The notes beneath the pieces are model-generated. The model saw nothing but the letters and a program-made list of their open reading frames with translations. It was not told the DNA's origin and ran no database searches. Of a DNA stretch of 64,000 bases, positions 1 through 10,673 are shown piece after piece. The first letter of the stretch is position 1. Every line of letters starts with the position of its first letter. Both the position numbers and the translations under genes were made by a program. Source of the stretch: Phytophthora colocasiae (Eukaryota; Oomycota; Peronosporomycetes; Peronosporales; Peronosporaceae); assembly GCA_018806915.1 (NCBI GenBank), contig JAGKQI010000010.1:124001-188000 (forward strand), written 5' to 3'.

Positions 1-2491
1 ATCTTTGCTGCTGCTATTCCAGACGAGTTTACAGTGATCCAAGTGGGTTTTTCAACAGTTTTTACCCAATGAAGTTGAAGGCACTGACATGAGTTAATTA
101 TGTACTGTTATGGTTGCTGTTGATAGAGAGAAGCTGCTCGTCGCGTGGAGGAATTATCAGTGGATTTGCGTCGCTTTGCAGTGGAAAAACTACAGTCCGC
201 ACTGGAGAAAATCGGGTGGCCGGAGCCATTGACGCAGCAAGAGCTGACGGAGAAGGTAAGAGGTGGAAAAATACTTTAAAACTCGTTAGTCTAAAACGTG
301 TTCGTATATCGCAGGAGACGGAGTTAAGTGACGTATCGAAGGCGTTCGCGTACTTGTTAACGCTGCAACTCAGTCAGCAGTCACAGACCGCAACGGATCT
401 CTGGGCTATGGACTGCGTTTTGGATCCACTGCTGCTGCGCTTCCGCTACCACTTTGAACGAGTCGAGAGCGCGACGAATCGACTAGCTAAGCCTGAGTGG
501 TATCTGAGCCACGTCCAGGAACAGACGAGCGCGCACACACGCTTCCTGGTCCATGCTCTCACCCCTGAACTGCACCGCCACCGTGAAGAAGTGCACTGTT
601 GGGACGCTCAGATCTTGTTACTGCGTGGACTAGTGAAAGCTGCTTGTCGGAAGCTAACGCAGGACTTGCCTACGTTGCTAGCGGTGCGTTTCTAAGGAGA
701 TGTACAGATTCTGGAGGGACTTACTTATCGTGTTTTTCTTTTTGATACTCAGCACCCACCTCTGCTGTGCCACACACTAGACGAAGTTCTACTCTTTGAG
801 GGGAAGGTTGACGAGGACATAGGCTACGGCTCATGGGCAAGTGCAGATCGTCGTGCCTACCCACGATGTATCGACGTTTTCACTTCGAGTAACGACGTTT
901 TGTTCGCCTGGACCAGCGCTGATGTTGAGTACGCGCACCGAATTCTGTCCTCGACGCTTGAGTCGGATTCCTCGAGTGATGAATTGGGCTTGAATACGTT
1001 TCGTGGGAAACAGAACTCTGTCTGGAGGTTGGGAGACGAAGTGCGTGAACGTCGTGAAGGATCTGCACCAGAATACGAGCAAGAGCTTGTCCCTCCAGCA
1101 TCTCTTCACTTTGTGGCACTTCTGGACTTCCTGTCTCAGCGGTTCACACTCATGGAGACAGACGAACACCGATACCTGTACGTGATGCAGGTGCATCTCC
1201 CTCTTCTGCGTCGCTTTGGGCAGCTTTGTGATGCTCGTGGACGCCAGCTGATCAACTCATTGACCAAGAAAATGATGGATCAGAGTTCCTGGGGAGACCT
1301 CTATTTGGTGGTGAATGCACTGCAGCATGTAGCGCACACGTTGACAGCTTGGGAGCAGAGTAGTGTCTTTTTGGAGCTCTCGAGGAAGGTCGCGCGCTCG
1401 GAGACGACACGAGCACAGGTACTTCGAATGCACGTGGCATACTCGAAGCAGGTGCTGGCCCGCGCCTCTGCTGCTGTTCTAGCTACGGAAGAAGCGACGG
1501 CAGTTCGACAAGCGCTGGCTGGTCCAGGCGCGATGATCGGGCCAACGGCCGCTTTTTCCGCTGCATATTCGGTCGGATCCAAGACCATGAAGAACCTTTT
1601 CCGCCGTGCAGAGACCGAGAGCAAGGCTGTGGACCAAAACGTTGTCGTCCCATCAGTGGATTGTGCTGCTCCGGCTGCTGGCAACGACAAGAACGAGGAG
1701 GAGGAGCAAGACGATCCTGAGACACTCGTTTTCTCGCACACGATATTCGAACGGCAGATTTCGGAGCTCAAGGTGTTGGCCACGACGTTGCTAGAACAAG
1801 CTAAGACTGCACTGGTGCGGGCGGTGGAGCGTGACGTGGAGAGCTATCGATTAAGGTTTGTGTTTCTCGAAGTTATTCCATCGCTTCAACTTTACTAACG
1901 AGTCTGACTCATACTTCCGTGGTGTACCTATTCTGCAGCCCATTCTGGACAAACAACAACGAGCTGCAGATCCTGCACGGAGTTTCCTGTGAGTTGGCGA
2001 GATGCTTCACGCTCGTCAGCAACGTCTTGTCGTGCGCTCGCCGATTGCTGCTGCCCGAGTGTTGGCCCGATCTGTGGAAACCGCTAGCGTCGGCTCTCGA
2101 CCGCGCGCTCTTTGAAGCCTTCTACAACCCACCGTCGACTGAGGTCTCCACTCCACTGAGCAGGACGGGAGAACGTCAATTCGTGGTGGACATTAAGGCG
2201 CTAGTTGCCATCTTCGCTGCAGGTTCATCGAAGCCCCTACCTCGGTCATATCTCCGACTTACGCGTGAAGTGTGTCATCTCTTGGAGATGCCGGCTGCGC
2301 GACTACGTGAGGTTCACAAGGCTCTGGATGATGAGTCTATCGCCGATCCTGCTAGTGGCGTTGGACTGGAGCAGTTTACGACCATTTTGGAGGCGTGCGG
2401 GGTTTTCGCTCTTACACCAGCTCAAGTCGTGAGGATATGCGCCACACGACTAGATGTTGATGCTCGAGACGCGCCTTCAAGTGCGCCATGA
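1..2491 (+). CDS. RINT1/TIP20-like vesicle-tethering protein, 5' end outside window
   Basis: Five exons can be read in one consistent frame: about 1-42, 127-255, 315-683, 753-1855 and 1939-2491 (stop TGA). The introns have GT and AG ends and are 59-84 bp long; the last has a clear TTACTAAC branch-like site near 1892. The protein is alpha-helical and matches my recognition of the RINT1/Tip20 family: a DEVLLFEGK segment after the second full intron, then YLYVMQVHLPLL, and a C-terminal stretch ending near an ALDRALFEAFYNP motif. Family members act in the Dsl1/NRZ complex that tethers Golgi-derived vesicles at the endoplasmic reticulum. The first exon boundary (donor at 43) is inferred from frame only. 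The gene converges on the split bZIP gene. No frameshift is visible, so it looks functional. Confidence 0.7.
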
Positions 2492-2623
2492 ACCATGATG
2501 CTACGTGTATCAGTAAAAGCTTGGCTTGGTCCAGATGGTGCTGCGTGTATGTTGAGATGATCAAGAGACCCATACGCTTTGGATCGAAAATGCTTGATTT
2601 TTTTCATACTTACCTCCTAGTTA

Positions 2624-2893
2624 TTAAGCCATGAACTCATCCATTAAGCCGTTCGGGGTCATGACTGCCCCCGTTAATACGCGCGATACGTCCTTGAGAT
2701 TGCCTAGTAGTCCAAGGAGTGGCGTTGCCATGTCGATTTCAGTCTCCATCCTCACAACGAGGCTCGTCTCTTCATCCCACACGAACAACACGGAGCATGG
2801 ATACTCGAGAGTGTGACCCAGTAACTTCACTGCTAGCGACAAATCCTCAACGTTTTCGGAGCGCATTAGCCTCGGGAAAACACTCTCCAATGT
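2624..2893 (-). pseudogene. 3' part of bZIP-A, cut off by the MULE insertion
   Basis: The minus-strand frame from the TSD (VTLESVFPRL) to the stop at 2624-2626 (ending GLMDEFMA) matches the C-terminal domain of the intact paralogue at 32376-33458 (MTLRNVFPHL, then FEWD...RLET). It lacks its own start and basic region; those are 7.8 kb away at 10674-11585. The reading frame would run on into the MULE end, where a short chimeric ORF upstream (to about 3010) is made of element sequence. About 130 bp without a visible gene separates it from the RINT1-like stop. It was surely once one gene with the distal half, because both carry the same 9-bp target duplication CTCCAATGT. Confidence 0.85.
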
Positions 2894-3100
2894 GACTCTC
2901 GTTAAAGCAACTTCTGTTGAAGCAACGTGTGCACCTTCCAGCACCTTCACGCACCTTAAGTGCAGAAGTTGCGCGCCTTTAAGCACCTTCGGCAACGTTT
3001 TCTTGTGCACCTTGGAACAACTTCAAGCACCTTGGAACAACTTCTACAACAACTGCGAGCACATTGTGCACCTTGCAGCACGTTTAGAAACAACGGCCAA
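2894..3100. repeat. MULE left TIR and subterminal repeat array
   Basis: After the 22-bp TIR comes a run of variants of two short motifs, GCAACTTC (or GTTGAAGCAAC) and GCACCTT, repeated with 10-20 bp spacing to about 3085. The right end carries the same GCAACTTC motif in inverted orientation. Subterminal motif clusters in MULEs and hAT elements usually bind the transposase; that role is inferred here. The rest up to the Ulp1 stop (3101-3253) holds no gene that I can see. Confidence 0.75.
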
Positions 3101-3253
3101 GGTAAAGAGCCCTTCTCCTGACCCAGTACTCGTTCGTCTTCATTGCAAGTACATCTGGGCAAACATGCACTACTACACTGACATTTCTTCTGATGTACTA
3201 AGTAAAAAGTCAATTACTCCAATACGGTGACAGAGAATTTCACTATAACTGCA

Positions 3254-3579
3254 CTAAAGCGTAGCTTCGCTACGCGACGTCGCCTTGAAGTGCTTGTTGA
3301 TCTTCTTGTTGATAGATTGAACATCAGGCCAAACACTGAATGTGGCATCTGTCACATTTTGCCTTTCATCACAATCACACAGGACCTGCCACATGACGCA
3401 AAGACGCATCGCGTCCACCTCGGCATGCTTCACCACCTTGATCTCCTGAAACTTCTTGTCACCATCAATATAGCTAAACGCCAGAGCAATGCACAAAACG
3501 CCACAGCTCACTGCATCAGGCTGTCGTGGATGCAGGAGTAGATTTTCCCTCACCAAAGGAGAGAAGCATTTGCTGTTAA
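3254..3579 (-). pseudogene. Ulp1-like protease module of the MULE, C-terminal piece
   Basis: The frame contains PDAVSCGVLCIALAF, the QxDxxxCG-type signature holding the oxyanion Gln and nucleophile Cys of the C48 (Ulp1/SENP) family. It ends at 3254-3256. The upstream part of the domain (His and Asp region) is at 6040-6662. The two pieces are separated by a piggyBac-like element, and across the single TTAA their frames agree, so the gene was open before that insertion. Ulp1 proteases cleave SUMO-like modifiers; their role in MULEs is unknown. Confidence 0.75.
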
Positions 3580-6035
3580 CCCCTTAAACCCGAGAACCTG
3601 GACCGTACACGTTACCATTATTTTCTTAACGTGTACGGTCCACGATAAGAATCACTATTCTTGATTTTTGTATGTATCTGTACAATTTTCAAGTAACTGA
3701 GGGGTAGGTAATGAATCCTTGAAATGAACACTAGAAAGACCATGATTCCATGAGAAAGTGCACATCAAATCAAACTCCCACACTGCATATGCTATACGAC
3801 AATGAAGTAACTGGTCACCACTTATTTTGCGTTTAGTTTCAGAGTAGACGTTGACGGCTAACATCTCCGTCTAGCAGCGAGAAATGGCTTTCCAAGCGCG
3901 GTGGAGAGAACTGAAGAAGGCTGGGTGGCACAGCAAGAAGCCTATTGGCCTTTCGGTCGACTTCGCGTACCTGAAACCTGGGAAGACTAAGAAAGACAAG
4001 CGCGGGGTAGACTTTTTTATTGGGGAGGAGGAGCTAATGCGGTTTCTCGACAAGACTGATCTCGGTAGGACGTGCGTGGTTCCCAGTAACTAAATTCCAG
4101 TCTAATCACGTACTTGTTGTGTGGGTATGTTTAGCGGAGGCTCGGGCGAAGACTGCAAGGGTTGAGGGACCGGCTAGTGCTGGGCGGCGTCAAGGTAATG
4201 GGCTGGTATTTGCATTCACATGATTTACGCTAAATCTAACTGTGTATGGCTGTTCAGCAGTAACCAACGACAAAGCACCAAAACCGACGCTCCCGTCACG
4301 TCTCCGCGAAGACGTTGTGGATTCAAATCCAGGTATGACCAATGAGATGTATATACACGTTTATTTACTCGGTAATCGTGTATGTCATGTATGTATCATA
4401 GATGTTCTATCCAACAACCTAGTCCTGGCGTTATCAACACCGGAGGTGACAAACACGCAGGATGATGTCCGTCGCTGTGAATCTCATGGCACTTCCTACA
4501 CCGACGAAAACAGCGGTTTCGACAGCGAGAGTATCACCATCCGTACGAACCTGTACATACAACATAAGACCATTCTCTAACGTGTATTCACGTTCGTTAT
4601 CCAGGTGATTCTGAGTTACAGCGCAACTTGAGCCAAGAATTTGTGGAAGCTGATAACCTATCTGAAGATCGCTCGCCAGTACACAATCCGGATTGTGAAG
4701 AGCTTCAACACTGGCCGAAGAAACTAAGGAAGATACATCACCTAACGGAACAGGTTGGTCAAAGGTGTACATACAAGTTACCACATTTACGCTAACGTGT
4801 ATATACCGATATGGTTTTCTTTTAGCACCTTCCCGTGCTCATGCGGTGCATTTCACTCGTGCTACATATGTATCCCTAGACTCAGACGGAGATAACGACG
4901 AGGGAACTGGGTGGAATTCTGATGAGGTGACAGGGGAAGGCGAGTTCTTGTTTGAGCTAGATGACGATGGTCCTTCACTCCAACTCGCAATAAAGTACAA
5001 GAAATATTACAAGAGTTTATTCCTTGGGCTCATTGACCTTGCAGTGATCAATGCCTACATCATCTTCAACGGACGACGAGCTGCAGATGGGTTGAGCAAG
5101 CTTCCCCTTATCGTAAAGTTCCTGAAGCAGCTTCATTTGGAGTTATACCAGCTTCAGGAGGATGGCTGGGATGGTCTTCGCCAGAGTGATGAAGCAACAG
5201 CAACGCCGTCGAAATCCCGAACTGCGCCTGTGTATAGCGGACATACGGTCATTCTCAATGATGAGTGGAGGCCAGGCAACAATCAGAGCGGGCGCAAGAG
5301 GCGTACACGTGCATGTAAGGTCTGTTCGCTATTGAAAGGCACTGATAGTGCTCGGGTAGGGGACTCCTCCATCTATTGCAGTGACTGCAAATTGCCAACG
5401 TCATCGAAGAAGCCCAAAGCATGGCGCGTGTTCCTGTGTGACAAGGTTCGCCACCGCCACAATGGTGCTCTCATGTCCTGCTTTGAAATTTGGCATAAGG
5501 CTTGGCGTAATGGCACCATTCTACCGAAGAAAGCTCGCAAGAGACACATTCGCGCACGCGTTCCAGCAGCGGAGACCCTGCGCGAGGAATTGAGTGAAGG
5601 AGAAGCTAAGTTGGAAGACAACGTGTCAACAGATGAGGCCTCACCGCAGGCAAAACGTCCACGGCCGTCTGAGACGCAAGTGTAGGCGAATATTGCGTCT
5701 GTAAGAATCTACTGAATTCAGTATACCTTCTTTTGTCTTTGAGCCGGCTCTTTTTTATGAACTCACTCTTCAAAGTATCTTGCTTGCAGTTGTACTGTCC
5801 ATTACTTGTTATCTACACGATACACGATATAGAATCATTTTGAAGAATCAATATCATGTATGTACAAGTTTGTGTGAGAGGCAGTTTCGAGCGGTTAGGT
5901 TTACATTGTGTCCTTCCAACATTCACATTCATACACGATACCGTAATAACTTGCTTTCAGTATGACACACCTAACCGCACAGATACATGTTAACTGGGGC
6001 GATGGGGGGAATGGAAACGCTTCGGGTTCAAGGGG
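3580..6035 (+). mobile_element. piggyBac-like element PB1, internally deleted, nested in the MULE
   Basis: TTAA is duplicated at 3576-3579 and 6036-6039, the exact piggyBac target. The ends are short inverted repeats (left CCCCTTAAACCCGAG, right in reverse complement CCCCTTGAACCCGAAG). At 2456 bp it is much shorter than the related element at 50933-55117 (4185 bp). The difference is mainly loss of the catalytic core of the transposase. Stretches at 3600-3880 and 5690-6030 hold only terminal non-coding sequence. It is probably non-autonomous. Confidence 0.9.
3884..5685 (+). pseudogene. Deleted piggyBac transposase gene (N-terminus and cysteine-rich C-terminus only)
   Basis: The start ATG at 3884 (MAFQARWRELKKAGW) matches the start of the gene in the larger element at 54803. 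Exons are short: 3884-4064, 4135-4194, about 4258-4333, and others, then a long frame 4765-5685. In that frame an acidic N-terminal stretch (DSDGDNDEG) runs directly into SLQLAIKYKKYYKSLF, which in the full-length gene lies after the DDE core. All three catalytic Asp regions are therefore missing. The cysteine-rich DNA-binding domain is intact (CKVC, CSDC, then CFEIWH). A product would have termini and DNA-binding parts but no catalysis, so it could act as a repressor; that is inference. Confidence 0.75.
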
Positions 6036-6039
6036 TTAA

Positions 6040-6662
6040 GAGATGTGTCAGCATGCTCTGCATTTTCCACTGTTCTTGTACATGCACAATCGCGAGCATG
6101 CCATTCTTGAAGAAACTGCATCGTATATGAATTCCATTTGTCCTTGAGCAGCTCGTGGTGGGATTCGATACCAAGCGGGTCGTAAAGCACTAAGGTCAGA
6201 TGCTCATCTGTCGTAATCGGTAGGGTGATTATCTGTATAACCCAGTGCTTTAAGGCTCTGATAAACACTGGGACAATGACGTGTCGATATGCTGCCATCG
6301 CGGTTGCAGGAAACTTGAACTCTCCTCTCTCCACATGGATAGGGTCCACGGTGTAACAACGTGCGTGGTGGTGCGAAAAAATATACTGCAAAGCACAATG
6401 CATGACGGAATCGCTTAGTCTGGCTTTGCCTGCGAGGTGACCCACGACTTGAGCGAGCTGTAATAAGCCGCCTTTCCCCACAGCACCAGGTCTCAACATG
6501 AATTTTCTTGCCAGCCAAGACTCGGACAAAAGTTGCGCAACTTGCTGAGCCATTTTAGGCATAGATGGCATCACAGATGCAATATAAAGTGGAGATTCCA
6601 CTGCATCGTCTTCAGTAGTGATGTGACCATGGACCCACTCCAAATCATCTGGATTACCTCAC
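6040..6662 (-). pseudogene. Ulp1-like protease module of the MULE, N-terminal piece
   Basis: The frame shows YTVDPIHVERGEF and then HWVIQIITLP...LTLVLYDPLG, the catalytic His and Asp strands of C48 proteases. It probably splices to the SWIM-domain exon upstream through an intron of roughly 80 bp (donor GTTAAG at 6745, acceptor near 6662). It runs into the TTAA of PB1 and continues in frame at 3579. The alternative is a separate Ulp1 gene of the same element. The fused arrangement is suggested by the same strand, close spacing and missing start codon. Confidence 0.7.
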
Positions 6663-9600
6663 AGACTTCGTAAATTTGCTTCGCAACGACTGTATACCTT
6701 CTGCATTACCATTGAAATCACACAGAATTAAGAGTTATTTACCTTAACAGTTCAGGGAATAGCCACCGTACCGTGTAAACTCCCCGTGCGTTGCCAAAGT
6801 TACGACTGGAACAGGTTCAGCGCTGTCGGTGTCAAGATCATGAAAAATTTTACTCGGACCCGCGTCACACTTACTTTTCTCCCAGTTTGCGAAAGCACTC
6901 GAGATGTTTGAGAGTAATCCACGGGGAACCAAGAAATTGTAGCTTGTAGGGGCAATTCGCATGACGACGTCGGGCCGTCGAGTCTGTAAGAAGGTCTCTG
7001 AGAACAAAACCGGATAGCGATCGATTATCTCACAGACGCGATCCTTATCGCTAAAATGCTGAGCCCACATATAGAGACTTTCCACATCAACAGGGCAATC
7101 ACATTGAAGATGAACAATTCCACGACGACCGTTCTTCTGCTGAGTATTGTTTGAAGTTGAAGTTGCGACAGGCGGTTGATGTAGTCTGATGATATCAACT
7201 CCCGATACGACAGGCCCACGTGAGTGCACGGTTGTCGGAAGTTGCGCAACTTCCACTGGGTCAATTGATGTGTGCTGGTGAGGCACTGAAATTCTGTTGG
7301 CAGTTGCACTAAGGGGCACACTGCGTTCACTATCACAGTCCAGCGCCTCTGTAGTAATAGTGATGGGGTGATCAATTTGATCATGGGTAGTAACCGTGTT
7401 GGTATGGCACGGGGACGCGATGTTTTCGTCCTCAACTCTGTAGCCACCGGTGCCATCGATAATACTTTGGGAAGCTTCAGAAAACTCGAGGTCTGGCTGG
7501 GATATTTGAGAAGGATTATCAACAAGAAATGCTGCCAGGTCCAGTTCCGGTTCGGTGCGTGAAAGCGTCCGTCTGCTTGAAAATGCTTCATTAATTTCGT
7601 CCAAAAGATCATTTTCATTCTCGCTCTGATCACTCTCAATTTCATCTGCAGTGTCATCGGTGCTGGTGTCCAAAGCGGCCGTTAGCCCCCATTGCTCTTT
7701 GAAACTACTAAGTAGTCCACGTAAATCGGAGAATCGCTCGTAAAATTCGTGTGATGGGAGACGTTGCATCGCATCAACAAGCGGTGACAGTTCTGCCTGC
7801 ATAATATTGTATTTTTCACAGTCAGAGAGAACAGGTTTCAGGCAGACTTCTCCGCGTCGAATCTTGACGTATCCTATTCTTCTTTTGGCGGAGTTCAAGC
7901 GAATGGGAAGGCGACGGGGGCCTTGAATTTCCCCCAACTCACCGAGTCTACGAATTGTTCGTGTAAGTATAGGCTCCACCGCCTCTGCTTCTTTCATTGA
8001 CCAACGCGGCTGAAGTTGCGCAACTTTAAAACCATCCACATTCCGGTGCTGCATCACGTTGAATATGTGCTGACAAGGCAATCGTGTGGACACGTAAAAA
8101 AAGCAATTGCATGCGCACGGTGCTTCCGAACGCCAGTAAACCTTTATACTCCCACCGGAGGAACCAGAAAACTGATACACATCGCATGATCCTTCCACAA
8201 AGTGATGCCATATCCAATTGACTCCATCGATAACATGACGACGCCACTGAAGCTGCACACGCTTAAAACAGTAACAGATCAGTATTTTTGAAATTTCACT
8301 CAACTCAGAAGCGAAATCGTCCAGGATAACAGCACGCAAGTCTTGCGTTCCAATGTGGTGAACAAAATCTCGGAGAACACAGGACTGTTGTTTAAAAACA
8401 ACCCGCAGACACTTATCCATCCGTGTTTTCTTCCCAATGAGCTGTTTATACTGGTTCCAAGACGCCTCAATCCGGTTAGTTGTGCTATTCCCTGCCGAAA
8501 AACGTTGAGCTCGCCCGTAATTGCTCCATTGGTAGCTGCACGAATCCCAGTATCTTTTAAAGTATCCAACGAAAGCAGAGGAAATTAGTTCCACACGTTT
8601 CACAAATTGAGCTCGTCGTCCACAGTAGCGTTCATACGAGATCGACATCATAATGTCACGAAAGAGATTTTCAACTTCTTTCCGTTGACCTATCGGGACG
8701 AAATGATTGCGACTAGCCATCATCCGACGAACAGCACGCAGAGCATGAAATTGACAAAGGAAAATCTGCCGATCACAACAGGATTGTAGTTAGCTTTATT
8801 GGGTAGTTCAAATAATAAATACCAACCTCTGCTTCCGGAAACTCTGTCTTCAGCGCTGCCATCTCCGCAAAATCTTTATCAATGACCAATGACTCAACAT
8901 TTGACCACTCCGGATTGATGCCCTTGAAAAATTTAAGAACTTGTACCAGCATCTCTTTCTGTTGATTGATGCACAAGAAGTCCAGAACTGATACACCCCG
9001 ACCGGTTGGAACCGTGACAATCAAACTCCCTAAAAACGAAATTAGCACAGAAAAAAAGTTGCGCAACTTCAGCACTCACCGAGGTAATAACCAATGTTAT
9101 TGGTATTGTGTGTCCAGTCCAGGACTAAGTTGTCCCCCCACCTCTTGAAAATCTCTTTTTGGGCTGCACTTTGCATCACCATACCTGACGTGTATCCCCA
9201 ATCGTCCTGGATCAGTAGACAGCTGTTGCCTTCGTCTCCTACGAAATCTGTTATGAGATCCTTTATGCGTTCTTCGGTGGTCGATGAGCCGAGTCGAGAA
9301 GTTATCAGATTTCTTATCTGTTGGGAAGTAAACGGCAAGTCTAAGATATGAAAATGTCAGAATTGAGTATTTGTAATCCAAGAGTACAACACGTACCCAT
9401 TTTCCGTGATACGTATTCTGTAATGTGTTTGGTACTTGTGTTTGTCTCGGCAAACGCATCGAGCTGGTCCAGGATGGAGTCGTCAATAATTTCTCCGCAG
9501 GACTTGAGGGCAGCATACAGTGCTTTGTTCGTGTTGTGACAATGGCAGTTGTTCTTAAAAACAGTAATACAAATTGTAAAATGTTAGTACTCCAAACTAT

Positions 9601-10527
9601 TGTGAAAATGGTAAAATCTGTACCTCATTGGTGATCATTACGACCCACTTGCCAGAATCGTCAGCGGAAGGTCTTACGACAGCTCGAATTTTTGCGACGC
9701 AGCCGCGGAAACGATCACTACGGGGTGTCCGTTTTCCTGTTCCTCTTGATTTCTGTCGACAGCCTAGCTTACAGGCATATTTCTTGAATGCGTACCTGAA
9801 TCCTACAGGAATCTGATTGTTGGGATGACGGCTATTGAAGTTTTGTATTGTTGCCGAATCACGACAACGATACGAAATCAAATTCTCCTCTTGATACTGA
9901 TTCCAGTAGGTTTCAAAAGAATCCCAAGAATCAAATTCCAGTCCGCCAACGGATGGTTTTAGATTTCGAATGGGTTGTGGGATGACTTCACCAGCTAGAA
10001 AGTACAAATTGTCAGATTCACGTGAGCATTTGTAAAAAAAATCATCATGATAGTTACATGGCAAAATGGTCGGTTGTGTTGGAGGTATGTTCTCTGAGTC
10101 TTCGGATTCGTGCTCATCGGCTGTCAGGGTGCGTCTTGGAGTTGATGCTTCGAATCAAATCAATACAGAAAAGTAAGGAACAATAACTATAGGAATCTTT
10201 CGTTTACGACCCACGTTTGTGTTTAGCGTGCTTCTTCGTTTTCTTCTTCTTGCTCTTATCCGTCCTTTTGGGACCATATCCAGACGAATCCGATTCATCT
10301 TCGCTTGCATAGCGCCCTAGTATAAAGTCGACTTGTTCAGGTACACATTTGATATTTTGAATGTACCGTTTAAATCTTACGTCTTTTGCGCTCTTTTTTT
10401 TCGGCTTTCTTGCCCTTGTGTTTTTTCTGCCTCTTGCCTTGCTGCTCCATTTCCCCTTACGCTGCAAATTCAAGAATGCACGACTTTTGATTCCGATCTT
10501 TGACCGCGGTCCGGTTCTGCGGTTCAC
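6663..10527 (-). CDS. MULE transposase (FAR1-like, DDE, SWIM), several introns
   Basis: Read on the minus strand: a very basic first exon (about 10527-10208; no ATG visible, so the true start is uncertain), then a frame to 9597 with a FAR1/WRKY-GCM1-like region (FDSWDSFETYW, CKLGCRQK). Next a 9338-9086 frame ending DWTHNTNNIGYYLG (first catalytic Asp), then about 9030-8823 with VIDKDFAEMAAL (second Asp), then 8770-6745 starting CQFHALRAVRRMM and containing the SWIM zinc finger CACNCFFYVSTRLPCQHIF near 8040-8110. Introns of about 50-80 bp separate the pieces (for example 9072-9020 and 8823-8772). The long C-terminal tail is Ser/Thr/Asp-rich. No internal stop is needed if these introns are used, so the transposase part may be intact. 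It acts as the cut-and-paste enzyme on the TIRs described here. Confidence 0.8.
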
Positions 10528-10558
10528 TTCGGTTAAAGATATGTTCGGAACTAATTGT

Positions 10559-10673
10559 GAAAGTTGCTGAAGTTGCGGAAGTTGCGGAAGTTGCGGAAGT
10601 TGCGGAAGTTGCAGAAGGTGCTGATAATAAAGTTGCAGAAGTTGCTTAAAAAGAAGTTGCTTTAACGAGTGTG
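10559..10673. repeat. MULE right TIR and tandem GGAAGTTGC array
   Basis: Five to six head-to-tail 9-bp units of the form GAAGTTGCG lie at 10563-10612, followed by AAGTTGCAGAAGTTGC and the TIR. They are the inverted counterpart of the GCAACTTC motifs at the left end. The array overlaps the presumed 5' leader of the transposase gene, so it could act in both transposition and transcription (inference). Confidence 0.75.

Larger units (their letters stand above)
2894..10673 (-). mobile_element. MULE (Mutator-like) transposon with Ulp1 module, inserted in bZIP-A
   Basis: A 9-bp target duplication CTCCAATGT lies at 2885-2893 and 10674-10682. The ends are 22-bp inverted repeats with two mismatches (left starts GACTCTCGTTAAAGC, right in reverse complement CACACTCGTTAAAGC). 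A 9-bp duplication fits Mutator-like elements. Inside are a minus-strand intron-containing transposase gene (FAR1-like DNA-binding region, DDE motifs, SWIM zinc finger) and a Ulp1-type cysteine-protease module. Without the nested piggyBac-like element (3580-6035 plus one TTAA) the MULE is about 5.3 kb. TIR identity and matching TSDs suggest a fairly recent insertion. Confidence 0.9.

Noticed and set aside
831..1794. Several minus-strand ORFs opposite the RINT1-like exons
   Set aside because: Shadows of the spliced plus-strand gene.
10204..10527. Small Lys/Arg-rich ORF as a separate gene
   Set aside because: It has no ATG and good signals to splice into the next MULE exon, so it is treated as the first exon of the transposase.
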